From NCBI GenBank assembly GCA_049700315.1, contig JBNAVN010000011.1, positions 1-56,983 of the forward strand: 56,983 bases of DNA, in the 5' to 3' direction. The notes beneath the pieces were generated by a model that was given only the letters and a program-made list of their open reading frames with translations, was not told where the DNA came from and did no database searches. Positions 24,289 through 33,006 of this stretch are shown here, one piece after another (positions within the stretch are counted from its first letter, which is position 1; every line of letters starts with the position of its first letter). Source of the stretch: JAOAFX01 sp049700315. GTDB lineage: Bacteria > Hydrothermota > Tepidihabitantia > SM23-42 > JAOAFX01. The translations under genes and the position numbers were made by a program.

Positions 24289-25572
24289 TTACCCCTTTCT
24301 TTTGGTTGTTTTTTTGGTCTTCTTTATAATTTCTCTGGGGTCACTGATATACCCCGTTATTGCAGAATAGGCTGCTGTAGCTGGTGAGGCAAGGTATATC
24401 AAACCCTCTGGATTTCCCATTCTGCCCTTAAAATTGCGATTTGCAGTAGATAGACACACCTCATTATCACCAAGTATTCCTTCATGCACACCAACACACG
24501 GACCACATCCAGGCCCAAGAATGATACCGCCCGCCCTTACAAATACATCAAGCAAACCAAGTTTTAACGCATCAAGAAATACCTGCCTTGACGCAGGGAC
24601 AATTATCATCCTCACATGCGAAGCAATTTTCTTATTTTCCAAAATTTCAGCGGCAATTTTCAAATCTTCAATACGACCATTGGTGCAAGTTCCTATGAAG
24701 ACCTGATGCACCTTTGTTCCTTTCAATACGGTCACCGACTTTGTATTGTCAACCGTATGAGGGCATGCAACCTGTGGTTCAAGTTTGTTTGCATCAATCT
24801 CAATAACCCTTTCATATTCAGCACCCTTATCAGGAGCCAATGCACGCCAATCTCCTGGTCTACCCTGCTTTTTCAGATATTCTTTGGTCACTGAATCTGA
24901 GGCAATCAAACCAGTTTTGGCACCGGCTTCAACCGCCATATTAGAAAGTGTAAATCTTGACTCCATAGACATACTATCAATTGCCTCACCACCAAATTCC
25001 AGGGCTTTATAGGTTGCACCATCAGCACCAATCATTCCAATAAGATAGAGAATCAAATCCTTAGCACCAACTCCTGATGGAAATTTTCCCTTTACTTCAA
25101 TACGGAATGTTTCCGGAATCTTAAACCAGGTTTTACCCATTGCCATTCCTATTGCCACATCAGTAGAACCCATGCCTGTGGCAAAGGCACACAGGGCACC
25201 TGATGTACAGGAATGAGAATCAGCACCAATAACAACATCGCCGGGTTTGGCAAAAGATTCCACAAGTCGCTGATGGATTACTCCATCTCCAACATCAGAA
25301 AGAATTGCCCCTGACTTAGAACAGAAATCACGCAAAAACATATGATCATTGGATAACTCTTTACGGGGTGAGGGTGCAGCATGATCAATGAACACAATGG
25401 ATTTTGGCGCGCGAACCTTTGCAACCTTCAGTTTTTGTATCTGACGCACACCTAAGGGACCGGTTCCATCCTGGAATGCAGCAACATCCACATTGGCAAT
25501 AACTATCTGACCTGCATAGGCATCCTGCCCGCTCTTTTCTGATAAGATCTTCTCTGCCAAAGTTTTACCCAT
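24289..25572 (-). CDS. Aconitase/homoaconitase-type large subunit
   Basis: A 427-residue LeuC-family [4Fe-4S] hydro-lyase subunit. Cluster ligands are visible in FIGTCTNGR near residue 292 and GPGCGPC near 352-358. Other conserved parts are FIDHAAPSPRKELSNDH near 62-78, GDGVIHQRLVE near 96, and IGADSHSCTSGAL near 114. The operon with citrate synthase and isocitrate dehydrogenase makes it a probable aconitase, although its length is that of the isopropylmalate/homoaconitase class. The C-terminus is a short basic tail (IIKKTKKTTKRKG), similar in flavour to the lysine-rich N-terminus of the isocitrate dehydrogenase. ATG 25572 follows GGGAGG. It is first in the operon. Confidence 0.87.
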   Translation of the reverse strand: MGKTLAEKILSEKSGQDAYAGQIVIANVDVAAFQDGTGPLGVRQIQKLKVAKVRAPKSIVFIDHAAPSPRKELSNDHMFLRDFCSKSGAILSDVGDGVIHQRLVESFAKPGDVVIGADSHSCTSGALCAFATGMGSTDVAIGMAMGKTWFKIPETFRIEVKGKFPSGVGAKDLILYLIGMIGADGATYKALEFGGEAIDSMSMESRFTLSNMAVEAGAKTGLIASDSVTKEYLKKQGRPGDWRALAPDKGAEYERVIEIDANKLEPQVACPHTVDNTKSVTVLKGTKVHQVFIGTCTNGRIEDLKIAAEILENKKIASHVRMIIVPASRQVFLDALKLGLLDVFVRAGGIILGPGCGPCVGVHEGILGDNEVCLSTANRNFKGRMGNPEGLIYLASPATAAYSAITGYISDPREIIKKTKKTTKRKG

Positions 25573-25576
25573 TGCT

Positions 25577-25721
25577 CTACCTCCCTATTAGATATTTTTT
25601 ATTTGCGAAATCCAATGGAAAAAAAGCACAAAATAACGATTTTTCAGGGGATTTTGCCCCCTGGTTTTGATAAAAATATTTCGTGTCAGTGCTCATATAA
25701 ATAATATTTTTCCAGATATTA
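25577..25721 (-). other. Leader of the TCA operon with a hairpin and a 39-codon open frame
   Basis: About 145 bases lie between the promoter and the first gene. They contain the hairpin CAGGGG...CCCCTG (25645-25663), followed in the transcribed direction by T-rich sequence. An open frame runs from ATG 25696 to a stop at 25577, five bases before the aconitase start. It has no Shine-Dalgarno, so I do not call it a gene. Confidence 0.35.
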
Positions 25722-25749
25722 AGTATATCAAAAATTTTGCTCGTGTCAA
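25722..25749 (-). promoter_or_regulatory. Promoter of the citrate-to-2-oxoglutarate operon
   Basis: TTGACA (25749-25744), a 16-base spacer and TATACT (25727-25722). It is divergent from, and only 13 bases away from, the -35 box of the glycosyltransferase promoter. Confidence 0.7.
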
Positions 25750-25762
25750 CAATTTTTGTAAG

Positions 25763-25790
25763 TTGACATTGTGATGATTTTATGTATAAT
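25763..25790 (+). promoter_or_regulatory. Promoter giving a leaderless glycosyltransferase mRNA
   Basis: TTGACA (25763-25768), a 16-base spacer and TATAAT (25785-25790), with ATG 25798 seven bases later. Upstream in-frame start codons lie inside this promoter and can be dismissed. Confidence 0.7.
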
Positions 25791-25797
25791 GAAAATA

Positions 25798-26526
25798 ATG
25801 AAAACTGGGCTGGTGATTATTCCTACTTATAATGAAGCAGTAAATATTGAACGAATTATTACAGAAGTTCTAACAGTATCCAATCAACTTGAAATTCTGA
25901 TTATTGATGATAACTCTTCAGATAATACCGCAGGCATAGTGGAAGGTATGATGAAAACCAACAGCAGAATACACATCCTTAAAAGGCCTAAAAAAATGGG
26001 ACTTGGCACCGCCTATGTTACAGGATTTGGCTATGCGCTTGAGCACGGCTATGATTTTGTTTTTGAAATGGATGCTGACTTTTCCCACGACCCCAATGAC
26101 TTGCCCAGATTCATTGAATTCCTTGATAGATATGATTTGATCATTGGCTCCCGATACATAAATGGTGTGAGTGTTGTGAACTGGCCAATGAAACGACTAT
26201 TGTTATCATTCTTTGCCTGTATGTTCGCCCGTTTTGTCACTGGTGTTCCGGTCAAAGACCTCACCAGTGGATTCAAATGCTATTCCCGTAGAGCGCTTCA
26301 GAATGTGAACTGGCAGAAATTCAGGGTTGATGGGTACGGATTTCAAATCCAGAGTGTCTTTGGTGTATTCTGTTCAAAATTACCCATTAAAGAAATTCCC
26401 ATAATCTTTGTGGAACGCAGGGCAGGTACATCAAAAATGTCAAAGAGAATCATCTGGGAGGCATTCTGGCTTGTATGGAAACTAAGGTTGATGTCCGTGT
26501 TCAACAGAAAATGGCTCTGTAAATGA
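25798..26526 (+). CDS. Polyprenol-phosphate mannosyl/glycosyltransferase (DPM1-like GT2)
   Basis: A 242-residue family-2 glycosyltransferase. GLVIIPTYNEAVNIERII opens the GT-A fold, followed by ILIIDDNSSDNTA near residue 37, FEMDADFSHDP (DxD-type metal site) near 84, IIGSRYINGVSVVNWPMKR near 108, and DLTSGFKCYSRRAL near 147. This pattern matches dolichol/polyprenol-phosphate mannosyltransferases without C-terminal membrane helices, which make a lipid-linked sugar donor at the inner membrane. The stop overlaps the next gene's start by 4 bases (ATGA). The sugar is not certain. Confidence 0.88.
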   Translation: MKTGLVIIPTYNEAVNIERIITEVLTVSNQLEILIIDDNSSDNTAGIVEGMMKTNSRIHILKRPKKMGLGTAYVTGFGYALEHGYDFVFEMDADFSHDPNDLPRFIEFLDRYDLIIGSRYINGVSVVNWPMKRLLLSFFACMFARFVTGVPVKDLTSGFKCYSRRALQNVNWQKFRVDGYGFQIQSVFGVFCSKLPIKEIPIIFVERRAGTSKMSKRIIWEAFWLVWKLRLMSVFNRKWLCK

Positions 26527-28691
26527 TCTTGCTCATAGAAGTGTTTTTGTTTTCTCTTTCATTAAAGCCTACTTATTACACAAATCATAATTACTATTAC
26601 TCTATTGTAGCGAATGACTCAATGGTCTACGGTGCTACAAACGGTGGAATTGTTGCATACAACTATCAAAAAGATATATACCGCGTCCTGACAAATACTG
26701 ATGGGTTGACCCTGAACAGACAGAAATGTATTGCAATGGATAGCGCAGGAAATTTGTGGGCAGGGAATGATGCAGGACTAATTCAAATAAATCAGGTATT
26801 CAATCATATTCAAATTTATCCCCTGGAATGTCTGCCCTGTACAAGGATCAGCACAATCTTTTGCTTAAATGACACAATCCTTGTAGGCACAGAAAATGGA
26901 TTATTAGTCATTGATACAAAGGGGACTCTTGATAATTTTCAAGACGATGCAATCTTGAAGATATATGATTATCAGGGATTGTCTTCTAACAATATCCAAA
27001 CAATTGCTGTTGATACAGATTTCTGGATTGGTACCGACCAAAAAATAACCAGGTTCACAAGGGATTTCCAGAATTATGATATTTATGGCATGGAAAATGG
27101 AATTTTGAGCAACAATATTAAGAAAATAGAAATCATCGGTGCGGATATTTTTGTTGCAACTGATGCAGGACTCAACATATTCGCGGGCAACTATTTTGAT
27201 ACTTTGATATCCGGATATAAGATTAATGATATCGCACCTGCAGGTGACTCTATTTTGCTTGCGCTTGATTCTGTCCGCCAGATAGGTATTTTTTTCCAGG
27301 GGAATCTGACCATTGTCAAAGACAGTATACCTTATCTCACAAAAATCAACGATGTTGAAACCTTCAGCGGGCAATGGTTTTTCGGTTCGGGAAATCGTTA
27401 TGAATCTGATTATTTTGGGGAAGGCATCGGCGTATATGACCACAGCAACAATTGCTGGCGATTAAAAAAGGATAACTGTCTTGGTTCAAATCATATATGT
27501 AGCATAACCGCAAATGAATATGGAATCTTTGTGGGTCATGGCAGGAGAACAAACGAATCACGAGGTGTGAGCTGGCTAACAACCGACAATACATGGAGGT
27601 CATTCTGCCAGGATTCATTGGTTCCGACAAAATACATACATCGTTGTGTTACTGCACCTGACAAAAAAGTGTGGTTTGCTTTCCATTATACAGATTCATT
27701 GATCGCCTGTTCATTTGATCCCCACAATAATACCTGGTACTATTTAAGGCAAAAATATCAAGGTATGGACAGCGCCGTTGCAATATGGGATATGAAATTT
27801 GATTTGCATAACAATATGTATCTATCCTTTGCCGGACCATCAGACAAGATCTGGGTCATTGATTCATCATTGAGCAATGTATATTTTCTCGGGGACCGGA
27901 CACCAGGTTTTGAAGTGGAACTGGCAATAGATTCAAGCCTGAGGGTGTGGAGCACGGTCTTTGACGCAGCCGGTGGTGTATTAATGATTGATACAAAAGG
28001 AACAATCTTTGATCGCGGGGATGACATAAACCTGAAATATGGCAAATCCGATGGTCTGCTCTCACATTATTGTTCAGGAATAACGGTTGATGAAGATAAT
28101 ACCCTTTATATTGCAAATGATGTCGGTATGGCAATCTTTCGCAACAATACATTTGAAGGTGTGCAGGACTTTGGTAGTGCAGGAGTTTACGATGTTCTCA
28201 GTGATGGCGAAGGCAGGGTATGGATAATGGCTGCCAATGGAATCTATTATTATGATACGCACTACAAAATCCTTAAAGGTTTTCTGTTTAACGACCTGAA
28301 TGTGAATATTGAGTTTCTGAGTCTGGGCAATGAGATAATTCAAGTCCAGGGTTTTTTCTATGATCCACTCCGTTCCTGTTTCTGGTTGGGTGGGGAAACA
28401 GGATTACTCAAATTGGAAATAACCAGACAGGACACACTGCCATTAGACACTATCTTGATCTATCCCAACCCGGTAGTACATGGTTCGGTCTTGCGGATAA
28501 AAAATATTCCTGTCAGCGCATCAGTCAATATCTACTCTATTTCGGGTAGGTCAATAGCAAAGAATTTAAAACCAAACTCGTTGGGTGAAGTCCTCTGGCG
28601 AATTCCAAATGATACTTCAAGTGGATTGTATTTTGCCCTTGTCAGCTCTACATCAGGAAAGAGAATCTGCAAATTTGCAGTTATTAGATAG
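26523..28691 (+). CDS. Secreted two-component-propeller protein with T9SS-type tail (PorZ-like layout)
   Basis: A 722-residue exported protein with an N-terminal signal (MILLIEVFLFSLSLKPTYY). Most of it consists of two-component-regulator-propeller repeats, for example TDGLTLNRQKCIAMDSAGNLW near residues 60-80, YQGLSSNNIQTIAVD near 150, MENGILSNNIKKIEI near 195, and KSDGLLSHYCSGITVDEDN near 508. Two seven-bladed propellers would fit the length. The last 80 residues (YPNPVVHGSVLRI, VNIYSISGRSIAK, SGLYFALV) form a type-A sorting-like domain. The overall plan resembles PorZ, a propeller protein of the type IX secretion machinery, but no other secretion-system gene is in the window. It is coupled to the glycosyltransferase upstream. 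Confidence 0.72.
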   Translation: MILLIEVFLFSLSLKPTYYTNHNYYYSIVANDSMVYGATNGGIVAYNYQKDIYRVLTNTDGLTLNRQKCIAMDSAGNLWAGNDAGLIQINQVFNHIQIYPLECLPCTRISTIFCLNDTILVGTENGLLVIDTKGTLDNFQDDAILKIYDYQGLSSNNIQTIAVDTDFWIGTDQKITRFTRDFQNYDIYGMENGILSNNIKKIEIIGADIFVATDAGLNIFAGNYFDTLISGYKINDIAPAGDSILLALDSVRQIGIFFQGNLTIVKDSIPYLTKINDVETFSGQWFFGSGNRYESDYFGEGIGVYDHSNNCWRLKKDNCLGSNHICSITANEYGIFVGHGRRTNESRGVSWLTTDNTWRSFCQDSLVPTKYIHRCVTAPDKKVWFAFHYTDSLIACSFDPHNNTWYYLRQKYQGMDSAVAIWDMKFDLHNNMYLSFAGPSDKIWVIDSSLSNVYFLGDRTPGFEVELAIDSSLRVWSTVFDAAGGVLMIDTKGTIFDRGDDINLKYGKSDGLLSHYCSGITVDEDNTLYIANDVGMAIFRNNTFEGVQDFGSAGVYDVLSDGEGRVWIMAANGIYYYDTHYKILKGFLFNDLNVNIEFLSLGNEIIQVQGFFYDPLRSCFWLGGETGLLKLEITRQDTLPLDTILIYPNPVVHGSVLRIKNIPVSASVNIYSISGRSIAKNLKPNSLGEVLWRIPNDTSSGLYFALVSSTSGKRICKFAVIR

Positions 28692-28693
28692 TA

Positions 28694-29035
28694 ATGCATG
28701 AATATAGCGTAACCAAATCACTCGTTGACCTCTGCAATCAAGAAGCAGAAAAGCATAAAATAAACAGGGTCAAGTTAATAAAATTAAGACTTGGAAAATT
28801 CACAGGTTTTTCTCCGGATGCAATAAATTTCTATTTTGATTATTTAAAAAACGGCACAAGATGCGAAAACGCAAAGATTGACTTTTTTGAGATACCAATC
28901 CGTATCAAATGTGCTGATTGCAATTTAGAAGAAGACATAGAAGAACCGGTATTCATCTGTCCGAATTGTGGAAAAACATCCATAGAGATACTAACGGGCA
29001 GAGAATTCTATGTAGAGTCAATAGAGGGTGAATAG
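28694..29035 (+). CDS. hypA: Hydrogenase nickel incorporation protein HypA
   Basis: A 113-residue nickel metallochaperone. It has the nickel-binding N-terminal MHE (His2) and the structural zinc site Cys73/76 (CADC) and Cys89/92 (CPNC). By family it delivers Ni2+ with HypB to the large subunit of [NiFe] hydrogenase, or to urease. The ATG is 2 bases past the preceding stop and 12 bases before hypB, so it is read as part of the same unit. The linkage of nickel chaperones to a propeller-protein gene is unusual; no hydrogenase structural gene is present in the window. Confidence 0.93.
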   Translation: MHEYSVTKSLVDLCNQEAEKHKINRVKLIKLRLGKFTGFSPDAINFYFDYLKNGTRCENAKIDFFEIPIRIKCADCNLEEDIEEPVFICPNCGKTSIEILTGREFYVESIEGE

Positions 29036-29047
29036 GAAAGGAGTAAT

Positions 29048-29701
29048 ATGAAAGTAAATATTCTTAAACCCGTTCTGGTATCAAATCAGGAAAGGGCAAA
29101 ACAGAACAGAAAATTTTTTGACAAATTAAATTCTCTGGTGCTTAATATCATTGGTTCACCAGGATCGGGAAAGACATCAGTCATTGAACAAATAGTAAAA
29201 AAACTGAAATCACAACACAGAATACTGGTAATTGAAGGTGATATCAGAGGTTCAATTGACAGCGAAAAGCTCAGCGAGTTGAAGATTGATACAATCCAGA
29301 TAAATACCCTGACCGAGTGTCATCTTGATGCGTTTATGACTTCACAGGTTTTACCAGAAATCAAAAAACCCTATGACCTGATCCTTGTGGAAAATGTAGG
29401 CAATCTCGTTTGTCCAGCAGAATTTGAAATCGGTGAAGATTACAAAATTGCAATTCTGTCTGCGCCCGAAGGCGAAGACAAGCCAATAAAGTATCCATTG
29501 CTTTTTCATCTGGCGAAAGTCGTTATCATTAACAAAGTCGACCTCTTACCCCATTTAGATTTCAAAATAAAGAAAGCAAGAAAAAACATACTTACTAAAA
29601 ATCCTAAGGCAGTAATATTTGAAGTCTCCGCAAGGACCGGCAAGGGTTTTGACAAGCTTGTTGATTTCTTAAAAGGAGAGTTACAAGACAAAAAGAAATG
29701 A
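29048..29701 (+). CDS. hypB: Hydrogenase nickel incorporation GTPase HypB
   Basis: A 217-residue SIMIBI-class GTPase. It has Walker A GSPGSGKT (36-43), IEGDIRG with a switch aspartate near 70, the ECHLDA metal-site segment near 97, LVENVGNLVCPAEF near 115 and NKVDLL (guanine specificity) near 162. It lacks the N-terminal histidine-rich stretch some HypB proteins use to store nickel; the first 30 residues have a plain NQERAKQNR region instead. GGAAAGGAG precedes the ATG. The gene ends 9 bases from the convergent hisD stop, with no obvious terminator between. Confidence 0.93.
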   Translation: MKVNILKPVLVSNQERAKQNRKFFDKLNSLVLNIIGSPGSGKTSVIEQIVKKLKSQHRILVIEGDIRGSIDSEKLSELKIDTIQINTLTECHLDAFMTSQVLPEIKKPYDLILVENVGNLVCPAEFEIGEDYKIAILSAPEGEDKPIKYPLLFHLAKVVIINKVDLLPHLDFKIKKARKNILTKNPKAVIFEVSARTGKGFDKLVDFLKGELQDKKK

Positions 29702-29710
29702 ATCTGATTA

Positions 29711-30979
29711 TTACCTGACCCTTCTTATCCTGATTGAATTCAAATGACCCCATAATCCTTCTGTGTGCGCAAGTTGTTCTGCAATAGGACCAATCTCCTT
29801 TAGACCCTTCTTATTCACTTTAAGAATTGTTTGAATTTTTAAAAAATCTTTTATATGCAAACCTCCAGTATATCGTGCTGAACCATTTGTGGGTAAAGTA
29901 TGATTCAGACCACTGCTATAGTCTCCCAGGGCTTCAGCCGAATATCTTCCTATAAATAATGAACCATAATTTTTAAATTTACCTATATATCTTTGTGGAT
30001 TTTTCACTTGTAATTCCAGATGCTCTGGTGCCTTTTTGTTGGCAATCTCTATTGCCTGATTCAGATTCTTGACGGTGATTATCAAACCATTCTTCTTTAA
30101 GGATTCCTGAGCAATTGATTTTGTCTTCAATACTTTCAATTGTCTCTTAACTTCTTTTTTCACACTTTCTGCCAGGACAGTGGAATTCGTTACCAATATC
30201 GGAATTGCATTTGTATCATGTTCTGCCTGGGCAAGTAAATCTGCTGCAATTATATCTGGTTCAGCAAATCGATCTGCAATGATCAGAATTTCAGTTGGCC
30301 CTGCTACAAAATCTATCCCTGCATCACCAAAGACCAATTTCTTGGCAGTGGTAACATAGATATTACCCGGACCAAAAATCTTATCAACCCGCGTTATAGT
30401 CTCAGTGCCATAAGCAAGTGCAGCGATTGCCTGGGCACCGCCAATTTTGTATATTTCACTGATCCCCACAATCTTTGCTGAAGCGAGGATTGCTGGATGA
30501 ATTGTATTCTTGTATGTAGGCGGTGAGCACAGAACAATTTCTCTAACACCAGCAATCTTTGCCGGCACCCCACACATCAAAACCGTGGAAACAAGCGGAA
30601 ATCTGCCACCTGGTACATAGATCCCTATTCTATTGATCGGTATAATTTTCTGCTCAGCCATTACACCTGGTGAAACGTGAAGTCTGAAATTCCTCAGTTG
30701 ATTCAATTGGACACAAGAAAATTTACGAATATTGGACATTGCTTGCTGAATTGCCTTTGTGATATGAGGGTTGGTCAGTAAATAAGCCCTTTTTATCTCT
30801 GCTGGTTTAATTCTGAAATCATCAAGCACAACATTATCAAATCTCCGGGTGTACCTTCTTATTGCCTGATCACCATATTTTCTCACATTATCAATCACAC
30901 GGTTTATGGTATACAAATTGAATGTATCCTCATGTTCATAAAAATCTTTTTTCAATTCTACATAATCAACGATGCGCAA
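29711..30979 (-). CDS. hisD: Histidinol dehydrogenase
   Basis: A 422-residue zinc enzyme that oxidises histidinol to histidine in two NAD-dependent steps. Visible family segments are GIYVPGGRFPLVSTVLM near residue 118, QAIAALAYGTETI near 184, KIFGPGNIYVTTAKK near 199, the AGPTEILIIAD loop near 226, the EHD of LAQAEHDTNAIP near 250, and KAPEHLELQ near 318. It is the last gene of the 23-gene amino-acid operon, 60 bases after trpG and far from the other his genes at the operon's head. AGGAGG precedes the start. Confidence 0.95.
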   Translation of the reverse strand: MRIVDYVELKKDFYEHEDTFNLYTINRVIDNVRKYGDQAIRRYTRRFDNVVLDDFRIKPAEIKRAYLLTNPHITKAIQQAMSNIRKFSCVQLNQLRNFRLHVSPGVMAEQKIIPINRIGIYVPGGRFPLVSTVLMCGVPAKIAGVREIVLCSPPTYKNTIHPAILASAKIVGISEIYKIGGAQAIAALAYGTETITRVDKIFGPGNIYVTTAKKLVFGDAGIDFVAGPTEILIIADRFAEPDIIAADLLAQAEHDTNAIPILVTNSTVLAESVKKEVKRQLKVLKTKSIAQESLKKNGLIITVKNLNQAIEIANKKAPEHLELQVKNPQRYIGKFKNYGSLFIGRYSAEALGDYSSGLNHTLPTNGSARYTGGLHIKDFLKIQTILKVNKKGLKEIGPIAEQLAHTEGLWGHLNSIRIRRVR

Positions 30980-31039
30980 TGTTCCTCCTTTATTATAATT
31001 TTTTTAAAAAGCGCAATGCTAACACCTTGCTCCACAACT

Positions 31040-31627
31040 CTATTGAATAATCTTTTCTTTTCCATAGCATCGCAGAAAGTTTTTTAAAATATTTTTGCCC
31101 GGTTTTGTAAGAATAGATTCAGGATGGAATTGAACCCCTTCAATGGCGTATGTCCGATGTCTCAAACCCATAATCAGTCCATTCTCTGTCCAGGCAGTCA
31201 TTTCAAGACAATCCGGAAAATTTTCCCCTGCTACAATGAGAGAATGATATCTGGTTGCTGAAAATGGATTTTTGATACCCTGGAAAATTTTCTCACCACT
31301 ATGATAGATCAATGAAGTCTTGCCATGCACAATGTTTTCCGCTCTTTTGATTTTTGCACCGAACACACGGGCAATTGCCTGGTGCCCAAGACAAACCCCA
31401 AAGATTGGAACCATATCCGCAAAATATTCAATGATGCGGCAGGTCATACCTGCATCATCAGGTGTTTTAGGACCCGGCGAAATAAATATGTAGTCAGGAT
31501 TCAATCTCTTTATCTTGTTAATAGTTATTTCATCATTGCGATAGACAATCAAATCTTCACCCATTGCTCCCAGATACTGGACAAGATTATAAACAAAAGA
31601 ATCATAGTTGTCAATCAAAAGTATCAT
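31040..31627 (-). CDS. trpG: Anthranilate synthase component II (glutamine amidotransferase)
   Basis: A 195-residue class-I glutamine amidotransferase. It has the nucleophile Cys in FGVCLGHQAIA near residue 79 and the His-Glu pair in VQFHPESIL near 171. It supplies ammonia to TrpE for anthranilate formation. The start overlaps the trpE stop by 4 bases. TrpG/PabA enzymes are hard to separate by sequence and can serve both anthranilate and aminodeoxychorismate synthesis; the trpE coupling and operon content favour tryptophan. Confidence 0.9.
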   Translation of the reverse strand: MILLIDNYDSFVYNLVQYLGAMGEDLIVYRNDEITINKIKRLNPDYIFISPGPKTPDDAGMTCRIIEYFADMVPIFGVCLGHQAIARVFGAKIKRAENIVHGKTSLIYHSGEKIFQGIKNPFSATRYHSLIVAGENFPDCLEMTAWTENGLIMGLRHRTYAIEGVQFHPESILTKPGKNILKNFLRCYGKEKIIQ

Positions 31628-33006
31628 ACCATCTCCAGCGCCAATTTCAGCGCCTTTGTCTTGTTAATTGTTTCCTGATATTCTTTCTCAGGTATTGAAT
31701 CTGCAACTATACCAGCACCACCCTGGATATAGGCGGTATTATTTTTGATTAATATCGTCCTGATACCAATGCAAAAATCCATATTCCTTCCAAAATCAAA
31801 GTAACCAATTGCCCCGGCATAAAAACCCCTCTTTATTGGTTCTAATTCATCAATAATTTCCATTGCCCTGATTTTGGGTGCACCAGATACTGTACCTGCA
31901 GGGAATGATGAGATAAAGAGGTCAATTGCGTCGCAATCTTTACGCAATTCACCAACAATGTTTGAAACAATATGCATAACCTTTGAATACCGTTCAACTT
32001 TTAGAAGGGCATTTGGCTTTATGGTTCCATATCTGCATACCCTTCCCAAATCATTTCTTGCAAGATCCACAAGCATGATGTGTTCAGCAAGTTCTTTTTC
32101 ATCTCTCAACAACTCTCTTTCCAGTCTTTTATCTTCAATTTTATTCTTACCCCTTGGTCTTGTCCCGGCAAGAGGTCTGGAGATTGCAATTCCATTATTT
32201 AATTTGACCAGGATTTCCGGCGAAGAACCAATGATTGTTATATCATCAAGTTTCAAGTAATACATATATGGTGAAGGATTGGTCAGACGCAGTGCAGAAT
32301 ATATATTCAAAGGCGAAGCATTGATCTTTGCTTTAAATCTTTGAGAAAGAACAACCTGAAATATATCTCCAGCAAATATGTAATGTTTTGCCTTATTCAC
32401 CATTCTAAAAAATTGTGAAGGAGTCAAATTTGGTTCATATCTTATTGTATTGAGTTGCCGGTCTTGCGAAAATCTTATGCATTCATCCAGATACAGAACT
32501 CTCACCAACTCATTCAGACGTTGTCTATCATTATTATACAAAGTAATCTGGGCTGTTTTATATTTATGGTCAAAGACAATTACCTCTTCAGGAAATACAA
32601 AAAAAACATCCGGTATATTCAATTCATCAATATTATGATCCGGAATTTTCTCAAGATATCTGATTGCATCATAAGACACATAGCCAACAGCACCCCCGGA
32701 AAAAGGAGCAAAGGATGAAAATTTTCTACCGGGATTGATCAGCTTGCGTAGGATCAAAAAAGGATCGTCATTTATCAATTCCTTCCTATCCTTGTAGAAT
32801 AGTTTTATCTTATTTTTCTTTGCCTGAAAAACAATCTTGGGCACTGCACCAATAAAAGAAAACCTTCCCCGATTACCATTTTGCTCAAGTGATTCATACA
32901 AAAATGCGTAAGGTTCATTCTTGTAGAGTGTTGAAAATGCAAAGACCGGTGAAACCTTAAATTCAGGGCATTCGCATTTAATCTGCGATTTGAATACATC
33001 TTCCAT
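31624..33006 (-). CDS. trpE: Anthranilate synthase component I
   Basis: A 460-residue chorismate-using enzyme that converts chorismate and ammonia to anthranilate. The conserved C-terminal domain shows FQVVLSQRF near residue 214, NPSPYMYYLKL near 240, IIGSSPEILVKL near 256, SRPLAGTRPRG near 275 and GAPKIRAMEIIDELEP near 375. The N-terminal region keeps the LLES-like effector segment in the form YAFLYESLEQNGNRGRFSFIG (33-53), suggesting feedback inhibition by tryptophan. It overlaps aroA by 29 bases and trpG by 4. PabB is the alternative, but its neighbours are trp genes. Confidence 0.93.
   Translation of the reverse strand: MEDVFKSQIKCECPEFKVSPVFAFSTLYKNEPYAFLYESLEQNGNRGRFSFIGAVPKIVFQAKKNKIKLFYKDRKELINDDPFLILRKLINPGRKFSSFAPFSGGAVGYVSYDAIRYLEKIPDHNIDELNIPDVFFVFPEEVIVFDHKYKTAQITLYNNDRQRLNELVRVLYLDECIRFSQDRQLNTIRYEPNLTPSQFFRMVNKAKHYIFAGDIFQVVLSQRFKAKINASPLNIYSALRLTNPSPYMYYLKLDDITIIGSSPEILVKLNNGIAISRPLAGTRPRGKNKIEDKRLERELLRDEKELAEHIMLVDLARNDLGRVCRYGTIKPNALLKVERYSKVMHIVSNIVGELRKDCDAIDLFISSFPAGTVSGAPKIRAMEIIDELEPIKRGFYAGAIGYFDFGRNMDFCIGIRTILIKNNTAYIQGGAGIVADSIPEKEYQETINKTKALKLALEMV

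Noticed and set aside
31000..31039. Possible degraded GCAAGGCT-type palindrome before hisD
   Set aside because: Only part of the arms can be matched; too weak to list as a copy.
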